Shown: positions 18,258 through 27,801 of the stretch, in pieces | Position numbering within the stretch: position 1 is the first letter of the stretch | Layout: every line of letters begins with the position of its first letter | Assembly: GCF_051020765.1 (NCBI RefSeq) | Contig: NW_027469086.1 | Coordinates: 1,302,001 to 1,366,000, forward strand | Origin: Lasioglossum baleicum | Taxonomy: Eukaryota > Arthropoda > Insecta > Hymenoptera > Halictidae | DNA: 64,000 bases | Direction of reading: 5' to 3' | Position numbers and translations under genes: made by a program | Notes under the pieces: generated by a model | What the model saw: only the letters and a program-made list of their open reading frames with translations | Told to the model about the DNA's origin: nothing | Database searches by the model: none

Positions 18258-18776
18258 ATGCGACGCCCACGTCGAGCGGGACGCAAGTATCAACTTGCTA
18301 AATTGAGACGCGCGTTGAGAAATAAAGCGGTGCTCGATCAAATCATTGCCACTACCGAGTGGACCGAACTTCTGGGAACCACCGAGCACATTCCGTGTGA
18401 CGCGTCCGATTACGTTTCTGTATACGGTTGCCCTTGCAACCCTCCTAAAGAGGTCAACCACGCGGACCTCTCGCGAGCTCCGACGCCAGTTCTACATCCG
18501 GTCGATTGTCCAGAGGTGATCGACATAGCCGACGACGACGACAGCCGAGACACGATCATCGTTCCCAGGGTCCGTTGCCGAATCATCCGTGACGTTCCTC
18601 TGCCAGCTCATCAACGTGTCATCTTGCGGCCAGCATCCAAGGCCATTAATGTCGTCCCGAACCGAGCAGCAGCAACTCTGCCAGATCTCCCTCACCTCGA
18701 GGACATCTGTATAGAAGATCCGATGTACTACACCTACTGTCAGTACCGCCAGTTCCTGCTACAACAATATTATTAG
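18258..18776 (+). CDS. LTR-encoded protein, A type (172 aa), A1 5' LTR
   Basis: Family not recognised. Residues 1-23 are basic; 35-60 hold the WTELLGTTE / CDASDYVSVYGCPC core; 69-73 ADLSR; 87-96 VIDIADDDDS, a SUMO-interacting-type motif; 141-155 LPDLPHLEDICIEDP; the end is LLQQYY. This copy has Tyr at residue 158 (MYYTY) where A2 and A3 have Asp. In the 5' LTR position, the ORF would be the first cistron of the genomic RNA if transcription starts near the LTR start. Confidence 0.75.
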   Translation: MRRPRRAGRKYQLAKLRRALRNKAVLDQIIATTEWTELLGTTEHIPCDASDYVSVYGCPCNPPKEVNHADLSRAPTPVLHPVDCPEVIDIADDDDSRDTIIVPRVRCRIIRDVPLPAHQRVILRPASKAINVVPNRAAATLPDLPHLEDICIEDPMYYTYCQYRQFLLQQYY

Positions 18777-19090
18777 GCGTCAATACAACATTGCGGTGAG
18801 TCGTATAATGTCTTGTATAATTGCCGAATCCTGTAAACTCACCGTTCTCGTTGCATCATCTCGCGCGTGATTCTTGTCGGGACACTTCTTGTAACCGCGT
18901 CGGACGTTCTTTTCTTGACTGCATCCATAGCAATATCGGTTGTCCTAGTGCATATGACAGCCCGCGGCTGTCTCGGCACGAAAGACCACTCCTCATTTTA
19001 ATCATAATATCTCAACCGTCCGTCTGTCACTGTTCTCTTTTCTCTCTCCTGGCACCTGTAACAAAAACACAGTGACGGACGTGACAAATT

Positions 19091-19108
19091 TGGCGCAGTC
19101 GGTAGGAC
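19091..19108 (+). other. A1 primer binding site (tRNA-Ser type)
   Basis: TGGCGCAGTCGGTAGGAC, four bases (aatt) after the LTR end. Same sequence as in B and C. Confidence 0.88.
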
Positions 19109-19199
19109 ATCGAAGTGGTCGCCGATATTTGCATTAATAAGCCCCGACGCGTGTCAGTACGAAGTTCACATTTCTTAAATCCCATTCATATCTTTCAAA

Positions 19200-20558
19200 A
19201 TGTCTCGCCCAATCACGCGATCTCAAAGGGATCTCCAAGCAGATCCTAACGCAGACCTTCCCCCAATGTCCGAGGAAGAGTTCCTCCTTTATGCGCAAGA
19301 CCTCGCCCGTAGAGAGCAATATCTCAAAGAGGAAACTGATTTTATTGCGAAATTGCGTCTCAAATATGAAGAAGACGCACAAAACCAAAAGAATATGCTC
19401 GACGAAATACGAAAAGAGCTTCGCAACATCCAAATCACGAGTCAAACCCTACGTCAACAATCGCCTACACCAGGCCCTAGTAACGTCTCTAATATGCGGG
19501 AACTTTCACCGCCAGAGCCACGCGAAATCCCACAGTATGAACCTACTGGAAATTTCGCTCTAAAACAAGCCGCCGAGCTTGTCCCTAGATTCGACGGAAC
19601 TTCGTCTTCCGTCCTACAATTCATACGTGCATGCAAACGCGCGCGTGACACCGTACCGGCCACTGCAGAGCGTGCCCTCACAAAATTGCTCTGCAATAAA
19701 CTCCACGATCGTGCTTATGCCGCTATAGAAGGCCAGCACATATTCACAATTTCTGCACTATGCGAGAAATTACGAACAGTACTGGGCCCATACAAATTCG
19801 TTGACCAGTACCGTGGCGATCTCGCGAGTGTACTCCAAGCTCCAAACGAGCACATCCTAGACTTCATCAATCGCGTTAAAGACCTTCGAACCGCGATTCA
19901 AGATGCCACAGATATTGGCCTTGATTACGAAGAATTAGATCGCTTCGTAGTAGATTGCTTCCTACGAGGTCTCCTTCCCCAGCTGCGTGCCGAAGTGCTT
20001 CATTGCCCTTCGCGAAATCCTGCCACTGTTTTCGAAGCAGCCATCTCTGCTTACAGGCAGTATGAGTCAGACCAGACTCGTCGACGAGAACTGATCCGCG
20101 AAGAAAAACGAGTCAGCTTCTCTGATAACCGGCCGTATCGCCCGCGTTCCACGTACGAGTCCCCTCGTGACATTCCAGAGCGAACTCAAGAACGCCGCGA
20201 TAACAGACCGGACTCGTCTCAGCAGTCCTCAAGAAACTCAAACCGGGACTCTTATCGCTCCCCGACGCCGCAACGGCGATGGGAAAATAATCCTCGCGAC
20301 CAAAACACGTACCGCGATGGTCGCACAGATCGCCCTTCAAGCTCTAACAAATTTTGCAACTACTGCAAAGTCCCCGGGCACGATATTCACGAGTGCCGTA
20401 AGCGCGCTTTCAATAATAATAGGAGGTCGGGAAACGAGTCCGGCCTCCCGACCGAAGCCAACCCCAGGCGGGAGGCCGCATCTTCAACCCAAACTACAGC
20501 CCGCACCCAAACGGCTATCCGGACGAACGACCAGTCCGAAGATTCGTCTCAGCAGTAA
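19200..20558 (+). CDS. gag: A1 Gag polyprotein (452 aa)
   Basis: Intact. It has an N-terminal coiled-coil-like region (about 25-85), the Gag core beginning AELVPRFDGTS near residue 125, an Arg/Ser/Asn-rich basic linker from about 290 and a CCHC knuckle CNYCKVPGHDIHEC near residues 385-398. The ATG is 92 nt downstream of the PBS in a good context (caaaATG). It ends at a TAA (20556-20558) within the overlap with the protease frame. Confidence 0.93.
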   Translation: MSRPITRSQRDLQADPNADLPPMSEEEFLLYAQDLARREQYLKEETDFIAKLRLKYEEDAQNQKNMLDEIRKELRNIQITSQTLRQQSPTPGPSNVSNMRELSPPEPREIPQYEPTGNFALKQAAELVPRFDGTSSSVLQFIRACKRARDTVPATAERALTKLLCNKLHDRAYAAIEGQHIFTISALCEKLRTVLGPYKFVDQYRGDLASVLQAPNEHILDFINRVKDLRTAIQDATDIGLDYEELDRFVVDCFLRGLLPQLRAEVLHCPSRNPATVFEAAISAYRQYESDQTRRRELIREEKRVSFSDNRPYRPRSTYESPRDIPERTQERRDNRPDSSQQSSRNSNRDSYRSPTPQRRWENNPRDQNTYRDGRTDRPSSSNKFCNYCKVPGHDIHECRKRAFNNNRRSGNESGLPTEANPRREAASSTQTTARTQTAIRTNDQSEDSSQQ

Positions 20559-20560
20559 AT

Positions 20561-21169
20561 CTTGCTGCAGACTCACCAATCCCGCGCGTAAAAATCTCCG
20601 CCCCTCAATTACAAAAGAAGTGTGAATTTTTGTTAGACACGGGTTCGGAGATCAATCTAATTCGTGCGTCAAGTCTAGAACCAAATCTACCTATAGATTA
20701 TACGAACGTTATAGAAGTCCAAGGAATAACCGAGGGATCCATTCCAACTCTCGGTCAAATTAAAATACACTTACAGGGTAAAAACCCTATCGAATTTCAT
20801 GTCTTGGAAGAAAACTTCCCAATTAACATCGACGGAATCCTCGGTTCTCCCTTCTTCAGAACAGGAGCCGAGATCTCCTTTGCGAACGAATACATTATGA
20901 TAGGAAACATTCGGGTTCCCTTCTCGAACCCTTGCGCGCCCACGGCTGAGCCTCGCGATAAATTGGCAGCAGAGGTTATTTCAATGCCTTCGTCTATGAC
21001 CAACGATCTCGTTAAAACTCCAGCCGCCAAGCGTGAGGAACATTCGGCAAGGAACATTCGAGTGTCTTCCTCAAATCCTCGTGCACCTGCGGTCAGACCT
21101 TGCAGAGCTCCGGTGACGGAGGTTATTTCAATGCCTCCTCGGGATTCGATCCCGAGAAAAACGCCGTGA
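20561..21169 (+). CDS. pro: A1 protease segment of Pol (frame -1 to gag; cut by a downstream frameshift)
   Basis: The -1 frame is open across the gag stop and has no ATG before LLDTGSE at 20630, so -1 frameshifting is the likely route. The catalytic DTG is at 20636-20644; LGSPFF marks the second conserved strand region. The frame stops at 21169 because 10 nt present in A2 and A3 (after gattcgatc) are missing around 21151. Downstream coding continues in another frame. Confidence 0.85.
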   Translation, partial: LAADSPIPRVKISAPQLQKKCEFLLDTGSEINLIRASSLEPNLPIDYTNVIEVQGITEGSIPTLGQIKIHLQGKNPIEFHVLEENFPINIDGILGSPFFRTGAEISFANEYIMIGNIRVPFSNPCAPTAEPRDKLAAEVISMPSSMTNDLVKTPAAKREEHSARNIRVSSSNPRAPAVRPCRAPVTEVISMPPRDSIPRKTP

Positions 21170-21510
21170 AAAGCCGGCCGGAATCGAAGGAGACTCGAGA
21201 GATATCGGAGTACACTGCGAGAAGTCGGATCGTGGAGCGTGAGGATCGAGTCCGAACAAAGACTCCTCCGAAATCCGAAGAATTCGTCCTCGAACCTCGT
21301 ACCGTTGCGTGCATAGCGGTCGACGTCGAAGGACCCAAACAGGGATATATCCGCCGTGTTAACGTAGCGCCGGATGTATTCCTGGGTGACTGCGTTGTCA
21401 CCAATCGTAAAGGCAAAGCGAGCCTCCGGTGTTTTAACACCTCGTCGGAAAGAGTTTCATTTCGATTGCCCCCATTGGAGATGGAAGAAATCGAGTCGTA
21501 CTCTTCCGAC

Positions 21511-21804
21511 CTTTCTAATTCCGGGTATCATCCCGACGTATTCGGTAACCATCCCGACCTTTCTACTTCCAGGTATCATCCCGACGTATTCGGTAACCAT
21601 CCCGACCTTTCTAATTCCGGGTACTATCCCGACGCATTCGGTAACCATCCCGACCTTTCTAACTCCGGTAACCAGCCCGATTCTTATACTAACTCCGGTA
21701 ACCAGCCCGATTCTTATTCTAACTCCGGTAACCAGCCCGATCTTTATACTAACTCCGGTAACCAGCCCGATCATTATACTAACTCCGGTAACCAGCCCGA
21801 TAAA
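21511..21804 (+). repeat. A1 in-frame minisatellite (48-bp and 30-bp units)
   Basis: Three 48-bp units of the SGYHPDVFGNHPDL type are followed by five 30-bp units NSGNQPD(S/L/H)Y(T/S). The tract ends directly at the sequence leading into RT. Confidence 0.88.
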
Positions 21805-24415
21805 ACCAAGGTCAGAATGACCTATTCCATCGCAAATTCCCACGAAGCTCGCGTGAAAGAGCTATTAGAAACTATCCCCATGGATCATCTCAGCGGCGAC
21901 GAAATGGACCATGTTAAATCTTTGTTAGAAAAGCACAATGATCTTTTCCATCTCCAAGGGGATCGTTTGGGGAAAACAAATGCGGTGACTCACAGAATCA
22001 TCACGACGGATGATATTCCAATCCATGTTAAACAGTATCGCTACCCACCAATCCACAAGGACGAAATCAACAAGCAAATGTCCGAACTCTTACGGAATGA
22101 CATAGTCGTTCCATCTAACTCACCTTATAATTCCCCCTTGTGGATTGTTCCTAAGAAAGCGGACGCCGAGGGTAACAAAAAGTGGCGCATGGTAATCGAT
22201 TACCGCGCATTAAACGAGAAGTCGGTGGCCGACGCGTACCCGCTGCCTAGCATTAACGAAATCCTAGATCAGTTAGGCAGCGCCGCATACTTCAGTGTGT
22301 TTGACTTAGCCAGCGGATTCCATCAGATAGGAATGGAGAAGGAGGATGCCGCGAAGACCGCCTTCTCCACGCCTTTCGGCCACTACGAATTCAACAGAAT
22401 GCCATTCGGTCTCCGTAATGCTCCGGCTACCTTCCAAAGATTAATGGACACAGTCCTCTGCGGCCTACAAGGCAACGAACTCTTCGTGTACCTCGATGAT
22501 ATCGTGATCTACGCGCGTTCATTAGAAGAACATTATGCCAAATTCAATAAACTAGCCCGCCGACTGCGCGGAGCCAACCTCAAATTACAGCCCTCGAAAT
22601 GCGGCTTCCTTCATAAGGAAGTGGCATACCTGGGACATCAGATCAGTCAAGACGGCGTCAGACCATGTCCAAAGAAAATTAATGCCGTACAAAATTTCCC
22701 ACGACCTAAGAACGCGAAAAACGTGCGCGAATTTTTAGGCCTTGCAGGGTACTACCGCAAATTTATTAATGACTTCGCTAAAATCTCCAAACCCCTAACC
22801 CAACTCCTCGCCAAAGAGCACAATTTCGAATGGGGTCCAAAACAAGAAAAGGCCTTCGAAGACCTACGACAAGCTCTGTGTGACGAACCGGTCCTTCAAT
22901 ACCCGGATTTCGATAAGCCGTTTAACGTCACCTGCGATGCATCTGGATATGCCATCGGCGCCGTACTAAGCCAAGGCGAAGTAGGCAAGGATCGTCCCGT
23001 TGCCTATGCCTCAAGGATCCTGCAGGGCGCTGAAGTGAACTATTCTACAATAGAGAAGGAGTGCTTAGCAATAATATTCGCAGTACAGTATTTTAGACCA
23101 TATATTTACGGCCGAAAATTTACACTAATCACAGACCATAAACCGCTGGTCTGGATGACGTCAGTAAAAGACCCTACGTCGCGCCTCCTCAGATGGCGCC
23201 TAAAACTGGCCGAGTTTGAATATAAAGTCGTCTACAAACCTGGAAAAGCGAATTCTAACGCTGATGCCCTCTCCCGAAACCCAGTTACGTTGCCCCTCTC
23301 ATGGAGCACCCCTGGAGGCACATCGCCGCCAAGAGCACCGTTATCAAATCCAGGAACCCCTCTCTTCGATAACCGCCGAAGGAGATGGGCCGACTCGCAT
23401 CTTATGCCACCGCCTCAGTCAATTCCCCCGAGGAAGAGGAAATCATCGTCAAACTCAACATCTGAACCACCATCGAAAACGCCACCACGCCCTAGGGCGA
23501 GTTCAGATGACGACAGCCTTTTGGTATCACCACCCCTAGTACCCGCCTCCAGTCAAGAGGAATCACCCATAACAGGACTAGAGGACATTTTAACCGCCGT
23601 CCCCAGCCTAATTCCCCAACCAACGGGACCAAACTGGCTCGATGAAGAAGAAGAAACCTTACCCTCCGAGGACGAGGAAGAAGATGAGGAGCCAAGACGA
23701 CAAGGGAGAATAACGTACCTCCGCGACCGACTAATTATGAGGAAAGATAATTTAGTATTTTTCACAACCCTGGATGGTCAACCTATAGACCCAGGAGCCG
23801 TAGACCTCCATAGACAAAGGAAACTGTCCGACGGTCGAGATCTGACCTTATTCAAAGCAAAGATAAGTAATTTCGGTAGCAACAAGCTGATACAGATACC
23901 CATCAAACCATCCCTGATTCACGAGGTTTCAACTGACGACCTAAAAGAATGTTTCCGGACATTACTTGATGTAGCCAACGAACTCAGACTGCGAACATTT
24001 TCAATCTCTAAAACCTATATAGACGACAATTCCATGGAGTACGTCTCGAACCTCCTCATCGCGACATTCGAAGACACCCCCGTACACATATTCTTCTGCG
24101 CAAACGAAATCCAGATACCGGCCGAAGATAGATGGAATGATATTATCGCAGAAAATCACGTCTCTGCGTACGCAGGGCACAAAGGAATTACAAAAACCCT
24201 GAAGAGAATCCGCGAAAGATATTGGTGGAGCGGTATGAAGATCCAGATAACGAACTACGTTAATAACTGCCTCAGTTGCCAACGTAATAAACTGACCAGG
24301 GTAAAAACGCGCCTGCCGATGAGAATAACGGATACACCCGGTAGAGCGTTCGATAAGGTGTCCATGGACATTGTAGGGCCCCTTCCAACAACCAACGACG
24401 GAAACACATACATCT

Positions 24416-24419
24416 TAAC
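24416..24419. other. Target-site duplication taac (left) of A2
   Basis: taac is repeated at 32017-32020. Removing A2 and one copy rejoins the integrase frame without a shift. Confidence 0.95.
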
Positions 24420-26327
24420 TGTTACGTCGTCCGATGTACGACGTTGGCCTTGTACACACACCATGTATACAAGGTCTGATCTGCATAAGATCCATACACC
24501 GTCCCCTAGACATAAGAGCATAATATTAAGATCTCATATATTCTATTGTTCTAATCCTTATCTCCGTCTCTACCCATCACCACGACACATAATGCAATAA
24601 AGTATTGCATCACTCTGGAAGCATCTAGAAGCTTCTAGAAACGTCGAGAAGTCCAAAGACTGCTGCATCAGCAGTCCCACGCTCGTAGAGGGCAATAGGA
24701 CAGCCACGAGACTGCAGCGTCAGCAGAAATGCACGTGCAGTCCCCCGGAGCGAAGACGCTGCTGCGTCAGCGGTTCTCCCACTCCGACGACTGAAGAACA
24801 AAGAGACTGCAGCGTCAGCTATCCCCACTCCGAACGAAGGAGGCAAGGCAGAGCAGGCGCTTGCATCAGTCCGCCTTCAGCCAGCGACTCGCACAGACGT
24901 GCCTACCTGGCCTCAGCCGCCAGTCCGGCTTCTTCCGACTTCAAGAGCAGACGTGTTCAGTCTAGCTCCGCGATAGTGAAGTGTGTCGATCCTTCACTCC
25001 TAATTCCAATTCCAATTCCAACTCTAACTCAACTCAACTCAAGTCCTAATTCTCATACATTATTCCTATAACATATTACTATATCCATTATTCATTAATC
25101 CAATTACTACTTCTATTATAATACTACTTACATATTGTATACCAGTGTACTTACCAGTTCTTATTTAATATATCGTTGTTATACCAGTGCTTCGATCTTG
25201 TTATTCTTGTGTTAGTTAACACCATCTTCCAATTCAGTTCTTGCATCGAATATATTAAACTCGTGACATATCCGGACTTGGTCTAAAGTGCGCAGTGGAA
25301 ACGCTGAGCCGCCAATAAGGAATTTGAAGCGAGTCATAGAGAATTTCTCGTGCCACGTCTAGAATTGGTCTAAAGAGCGCAGTGGAAACGCTGAGCCGCC
25401 ACTATAGACGTGAAGCGAGTTAACTACCTAAAAGGTTAATAACAAATGGAAGTTCATTTTCATTATATTATTAATATTCCATCATTACTATTCCTTACCC
25501 ATGCGACGCCCACGTCGAGCGGGACGCAAGTATCAACTTGCTAAATTGAGACGCGCGTTAAGAAATAAAGCGGTGCTCGATCAAATCATTGCTACTACCG
25601 AGTGGACAGAACTTCTGGGAACCACCGAGCACATTCCGTGTGACGCGTCCGATTACGTTTCTGTATACGGTTGCCCTTGCAACCCTCCTAAAGAGGTCAA
25701 CCACGCGGACCTCTCGCGAGCTCCGACGCCAGTTCTACATCCGGTCGATTGTCCAGAGGTGATCGACATAGCCGACGACGACGACAGCCGAGACACGATC
25801 ATCGTTCCCAGGGTCCGTTGCCGAATCATCCGTGACGTTCCTCTGCCAGCTCATCAACGTGTCATCTTGCGGCCAGCATCCAAGGCCATTAATGTCGTCC
25901 CGAACCGAGCAGCAGCAACTCTGCCAGATCTCCCTCACCTCGAGGACATCTGTATAGAAGATCCGATGTACGACACCTACTGCCAGTACCGCCAGTTCCT
26001 GCTGCAACAATATTATTAGGCGTTAATACAACATTGCGGTGAGTCGTATAATAACTTGTATAATTGCTGAATCCTGTAAACTCACCGTTCTCGTTGCATC
26101 ACCTCGCGCGTGATTCTTGTCGGACACTTCTTGTAACCGCGTCGGTCGTTCTTTTCTTGACTGCATCATAGCAATATCGGTTGTCCTAGTGCATATGACA
26201 GCCCGCGGCTGTCTCGGCACGAAAGACCACTCCTCATTTTAATCATAATATCTCAACCGTCCGTCTGTCACTGTTCTCTTTTCTCTCTCCTGGTACCTGT
26301 AACAAAAACACAGTGACGGACGTGACA
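24420..26327 (+). repeat. A2 5' LTR (1908 bp)
   Basis: TGTTACG...CGTGACA. It is shorter than the A1 LTR mainly by a 45-bp stretch missing after tctccgtctctacccatcacc (around 24577), where A1 has an extra ccataactccaccttgatcaa-type segment. The second dyad is a full CCTTGTA/TACAAGG pair here (24447-24473). LTR ORF at 25501-26019. Confidence 0.94.
25501..26019 (+). CDS. LTR-encoded protein, A type (172 aa), A2 5' LTR
   Basis: Complete and identical in sequence to the copy in the A2 3' LTR. Relative to A1 it has Asp instead of Tyr at residue 158. All conserved blocks (basic start, WTELLGTTE core, VIDIADDDDS, LPDLPHLEDIC) are present. Confidence 0.75.
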   Translation: MRRPRRAGRKYQLAKLRRALRNKAVLDQIIATTEWTELLGTTEHIPCDASDYVSVYGCPCNPPKEVNHADLSRAPTPVLHPVDCPEVIDIADDDDSRDTIIVPRVRCRIIRDVPLPAHQRVILRPASKAINVVPNRAAATLPDLPHLEDICIEDPMYDTYCQYRQFLLQQYY

Positions 26328-26331
26328 AATT

Positions 26332-26349
26332 TGGCGCAGTCGGTAGGAC
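26332..26349 (+). other. A2 primer binding site (tRNA-Ser type)
   Basis: TGGCGCAGTCGGTAGGAC, four bases after the LTR. Confidence 0.88.
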
Positions 26350-26440
26350 GTCGAAGTGGTCGCCGATATTTGCATTAATAAGCCCCGACGCGTGTCAGTG
26401 TGAAATTCACATTTCTTAAATCCCATTCATATCTTTCAAA

Positions 26441-27799
26441 ATGTCTCGCCCAATCACGCGATCTCAAAGGGATCTCCAAGCAGATCCTAACGCAGACCTT
26501 CCCCCAATGTCCGAGGAAGAGCTACTCCTATACGCACAAGACCTCGCCCGTAGAGAGCAATATCTCAAAGAGGAAACAGATTTCATTGCCAAATTGCGTC
26601 TCAAATATGAAGAAGACGCACAAAACCAAAAAAATATGCTCGACGAAATACGAAAAGAGCTTCGCAACATTCAAATCACGAGTCAAAGCCTACGTCAACA
26701 ATCGCCTACACCAGGCCCTAGTAACGTCTCTAATATGCGGGAACCTTCACCGCCAGAGCCACGCGAAATCCCACAGTATGAACCTACTGGTAATTTCGCT
26801 CTAAAACAAGCTGCCGAGCTTGTCCCTAGATTCGACGGAACTTCATCTTCCGTCCTACAATTCATACGTGCATGCAAACGCGCGCGTGACACCGTACCGG
26901 CCACTGCAGAGCGTGCCCTCACAAAATTGCTCTGCAATAAACTCCACGATCGTGCTTATGCCGCTATAGAAGGCCAGCACATATTCACAATTTCTGCACT
27001 ATGCGAGAAATTACGAACAGTACTGGGCCCGTACAAATTCGTGGACCAGTACCGTGGCGATCTCGCAAGTGTACTCCAAGCTCCAAACGAGCACATCTTA
27101 GACTTCATCAATCGCGTTAAAGACCTTCGAACCGCGATTCAAGATGCCACAGATATTGGCCTTGATTACGAAGAACTAGATCGCTTCGTAGTAGATTGTT
27201 TTCTACGAGGTCTCCTTCCTCAGCTGCGTGCCGAAGTGCTTCATTGCCCTTCGCGAAATCCTGCCACTGTTTTCGAAGCAGCCATCTCTGCTTACAGGCA
27301 GTATGAGTCAGACCAGACTCGTCGACGAGAACTGATCCGCGAAGAAAAACGAGTCAGCTTCTCTGATAACCGGCCGTATCGCCAGCGTTCCACGTACGAG
27401 TCCGCTCGTAACATTCCAGAGCGAACTCAAGAACGCCGCGATAACAGACCGGACTCGTCTCAGCAGTCCTCGAGAAACTCAAACCGGGACTCTTATCGCT
27501 CCCCGACGCCGCAACGGCGATGGGAAAATAATCCTCGCGACCAAAACACATACCGCGATGGTCGCACAGATCGCCCCTCAAGCCCTAACAAATTTTGCAA
27601 CTACTGCAAAGTCCCCGGGCACGATATTCACGAGTGCCGTAAGCGCGCTTTCAATAATAATAGGAGGTCGGGAAACGAGTCCGGCCTCCCGACCGAAGCC
27701 AACCCAAGGCGGGAGGCCGCATCTTCAACCCAAACTACAGCCCGCACCCGAACGGCTATCCGGACGAACGACCAGTCCGACGATTCGTCTCAGCAGTAA
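26441..27799 (+). CDS. gag: A2 Gag polyprotein (452 aa)
   Basis: Intact, same length and domains as A1 Gag and over 97% identical by eye. Differences include Gln for Pro in the basic linker (PYRQRSTYES) and Asp for Glu near the end. The conserved Gag in an element without RT suggests that particle formation or RNA packaging by its own Gag is still important, or that the copy is simply young. Confidence 0.93.
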   Translation: MSRPITRSQRDLQADPNADLPPMSEEELLLYAQDLARREQYLKEETDFIAKLRLKYEEDAQNQKNMLDEIRKELRNIQITSQSLRQQSPTPGPSNVSNMREPSPPEPREIPQYEPTGNFALKQAAELVPRFDGTSSSVLQFIRACKRARDTVPATAERALTKLLCNKLHDRAYAAIEGQHIFTISALCEKLRTVLGPYKFVDQYRGDLASVLQAPNEHILDFINRVKDLRTAIQDATDIGLDYEELDRFVVDCFLRGLLPQLRAEVLHCPSRNPATVFEAAISAYRQYESDQTRRRELIREEKRVSFSDNRPYRQRSTYESARNIPERTQERRDNRPDSSQQSSRNSNRDSYRSPTPQRRWENNPRDQNTYRDGRTDRPSSPNKFCNYCKVPGHDIHECRKRAFNNNRRSGNESGLPTEANPRREAASSTQTTARTRTAIRTNDQSDDSSQQ

Positions 27800-27801
27800 A
27801 T

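Larger units (their letters stand above)
17123..19086 (+). repeat. A1 5' LTR (1964 bp)
   Basis: Ends are TGTTACG...CGTGACA. Order: two dyads (ACGTCGT/ACGACGT at 17127-17147; CCTTGTA..TCAAGG at 17151-17177), an AATAAA in a hairpin (17343-17359), four GACTGC(A/T)GC(G/A)TCAGC-type motifs (17405-17575), a tandem ccaatt/caact stretch (17750-17810), an 87-bp direct repeat (18035-18178), the LTR ORF (18258-18776), a donor-like GTGAGT and a pyrimidine-rich run before the end. Confidence 0.95.
21151..24419 (+). pseudogene. pol: A1 Pol: reverse transcriptase, RNase H and N-terminal integrase, split by A2
   Basis: Order: post-protease segment (VAPDVFLGDC, 21366), SGNHPD/NSGNQPD repeats (21511-21804), RT (about 21850-22830, VIDYRALN and YLDD at 22489-22500), RNase H (about 22915-23285; CDASGYAIGA, an E in TIEKE, TDHKPL, NADALSR), an unusual Pro/Ser/acidic linker (23290-23710), and integrase with an HHCC zinc finger (24150-24285) and the first catalytic Asp (MDIVGP, 24367-24369). 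It lacks the spacer found in A2, A3, B1 and C. The frame is separated from protease by the 10-nt deletion. An ORF that appears to run on to 24600 is only read-through into the A2 LTR. Confidence 0.92.

Noticed and set aside
21457..21843. Evenly spaced repeats resembling a CRISPR array
   Set aside because: Units are direct, in-frame coding repeats with no unique spacers, in a eukaryotic retroelement.
24420..24600. C-terminal 60 residues of the long A1 Pol ORF
   Set aside because: This is read-through into the A2 LTR, as shown by the taac duplication; integrase resumes at 32021.
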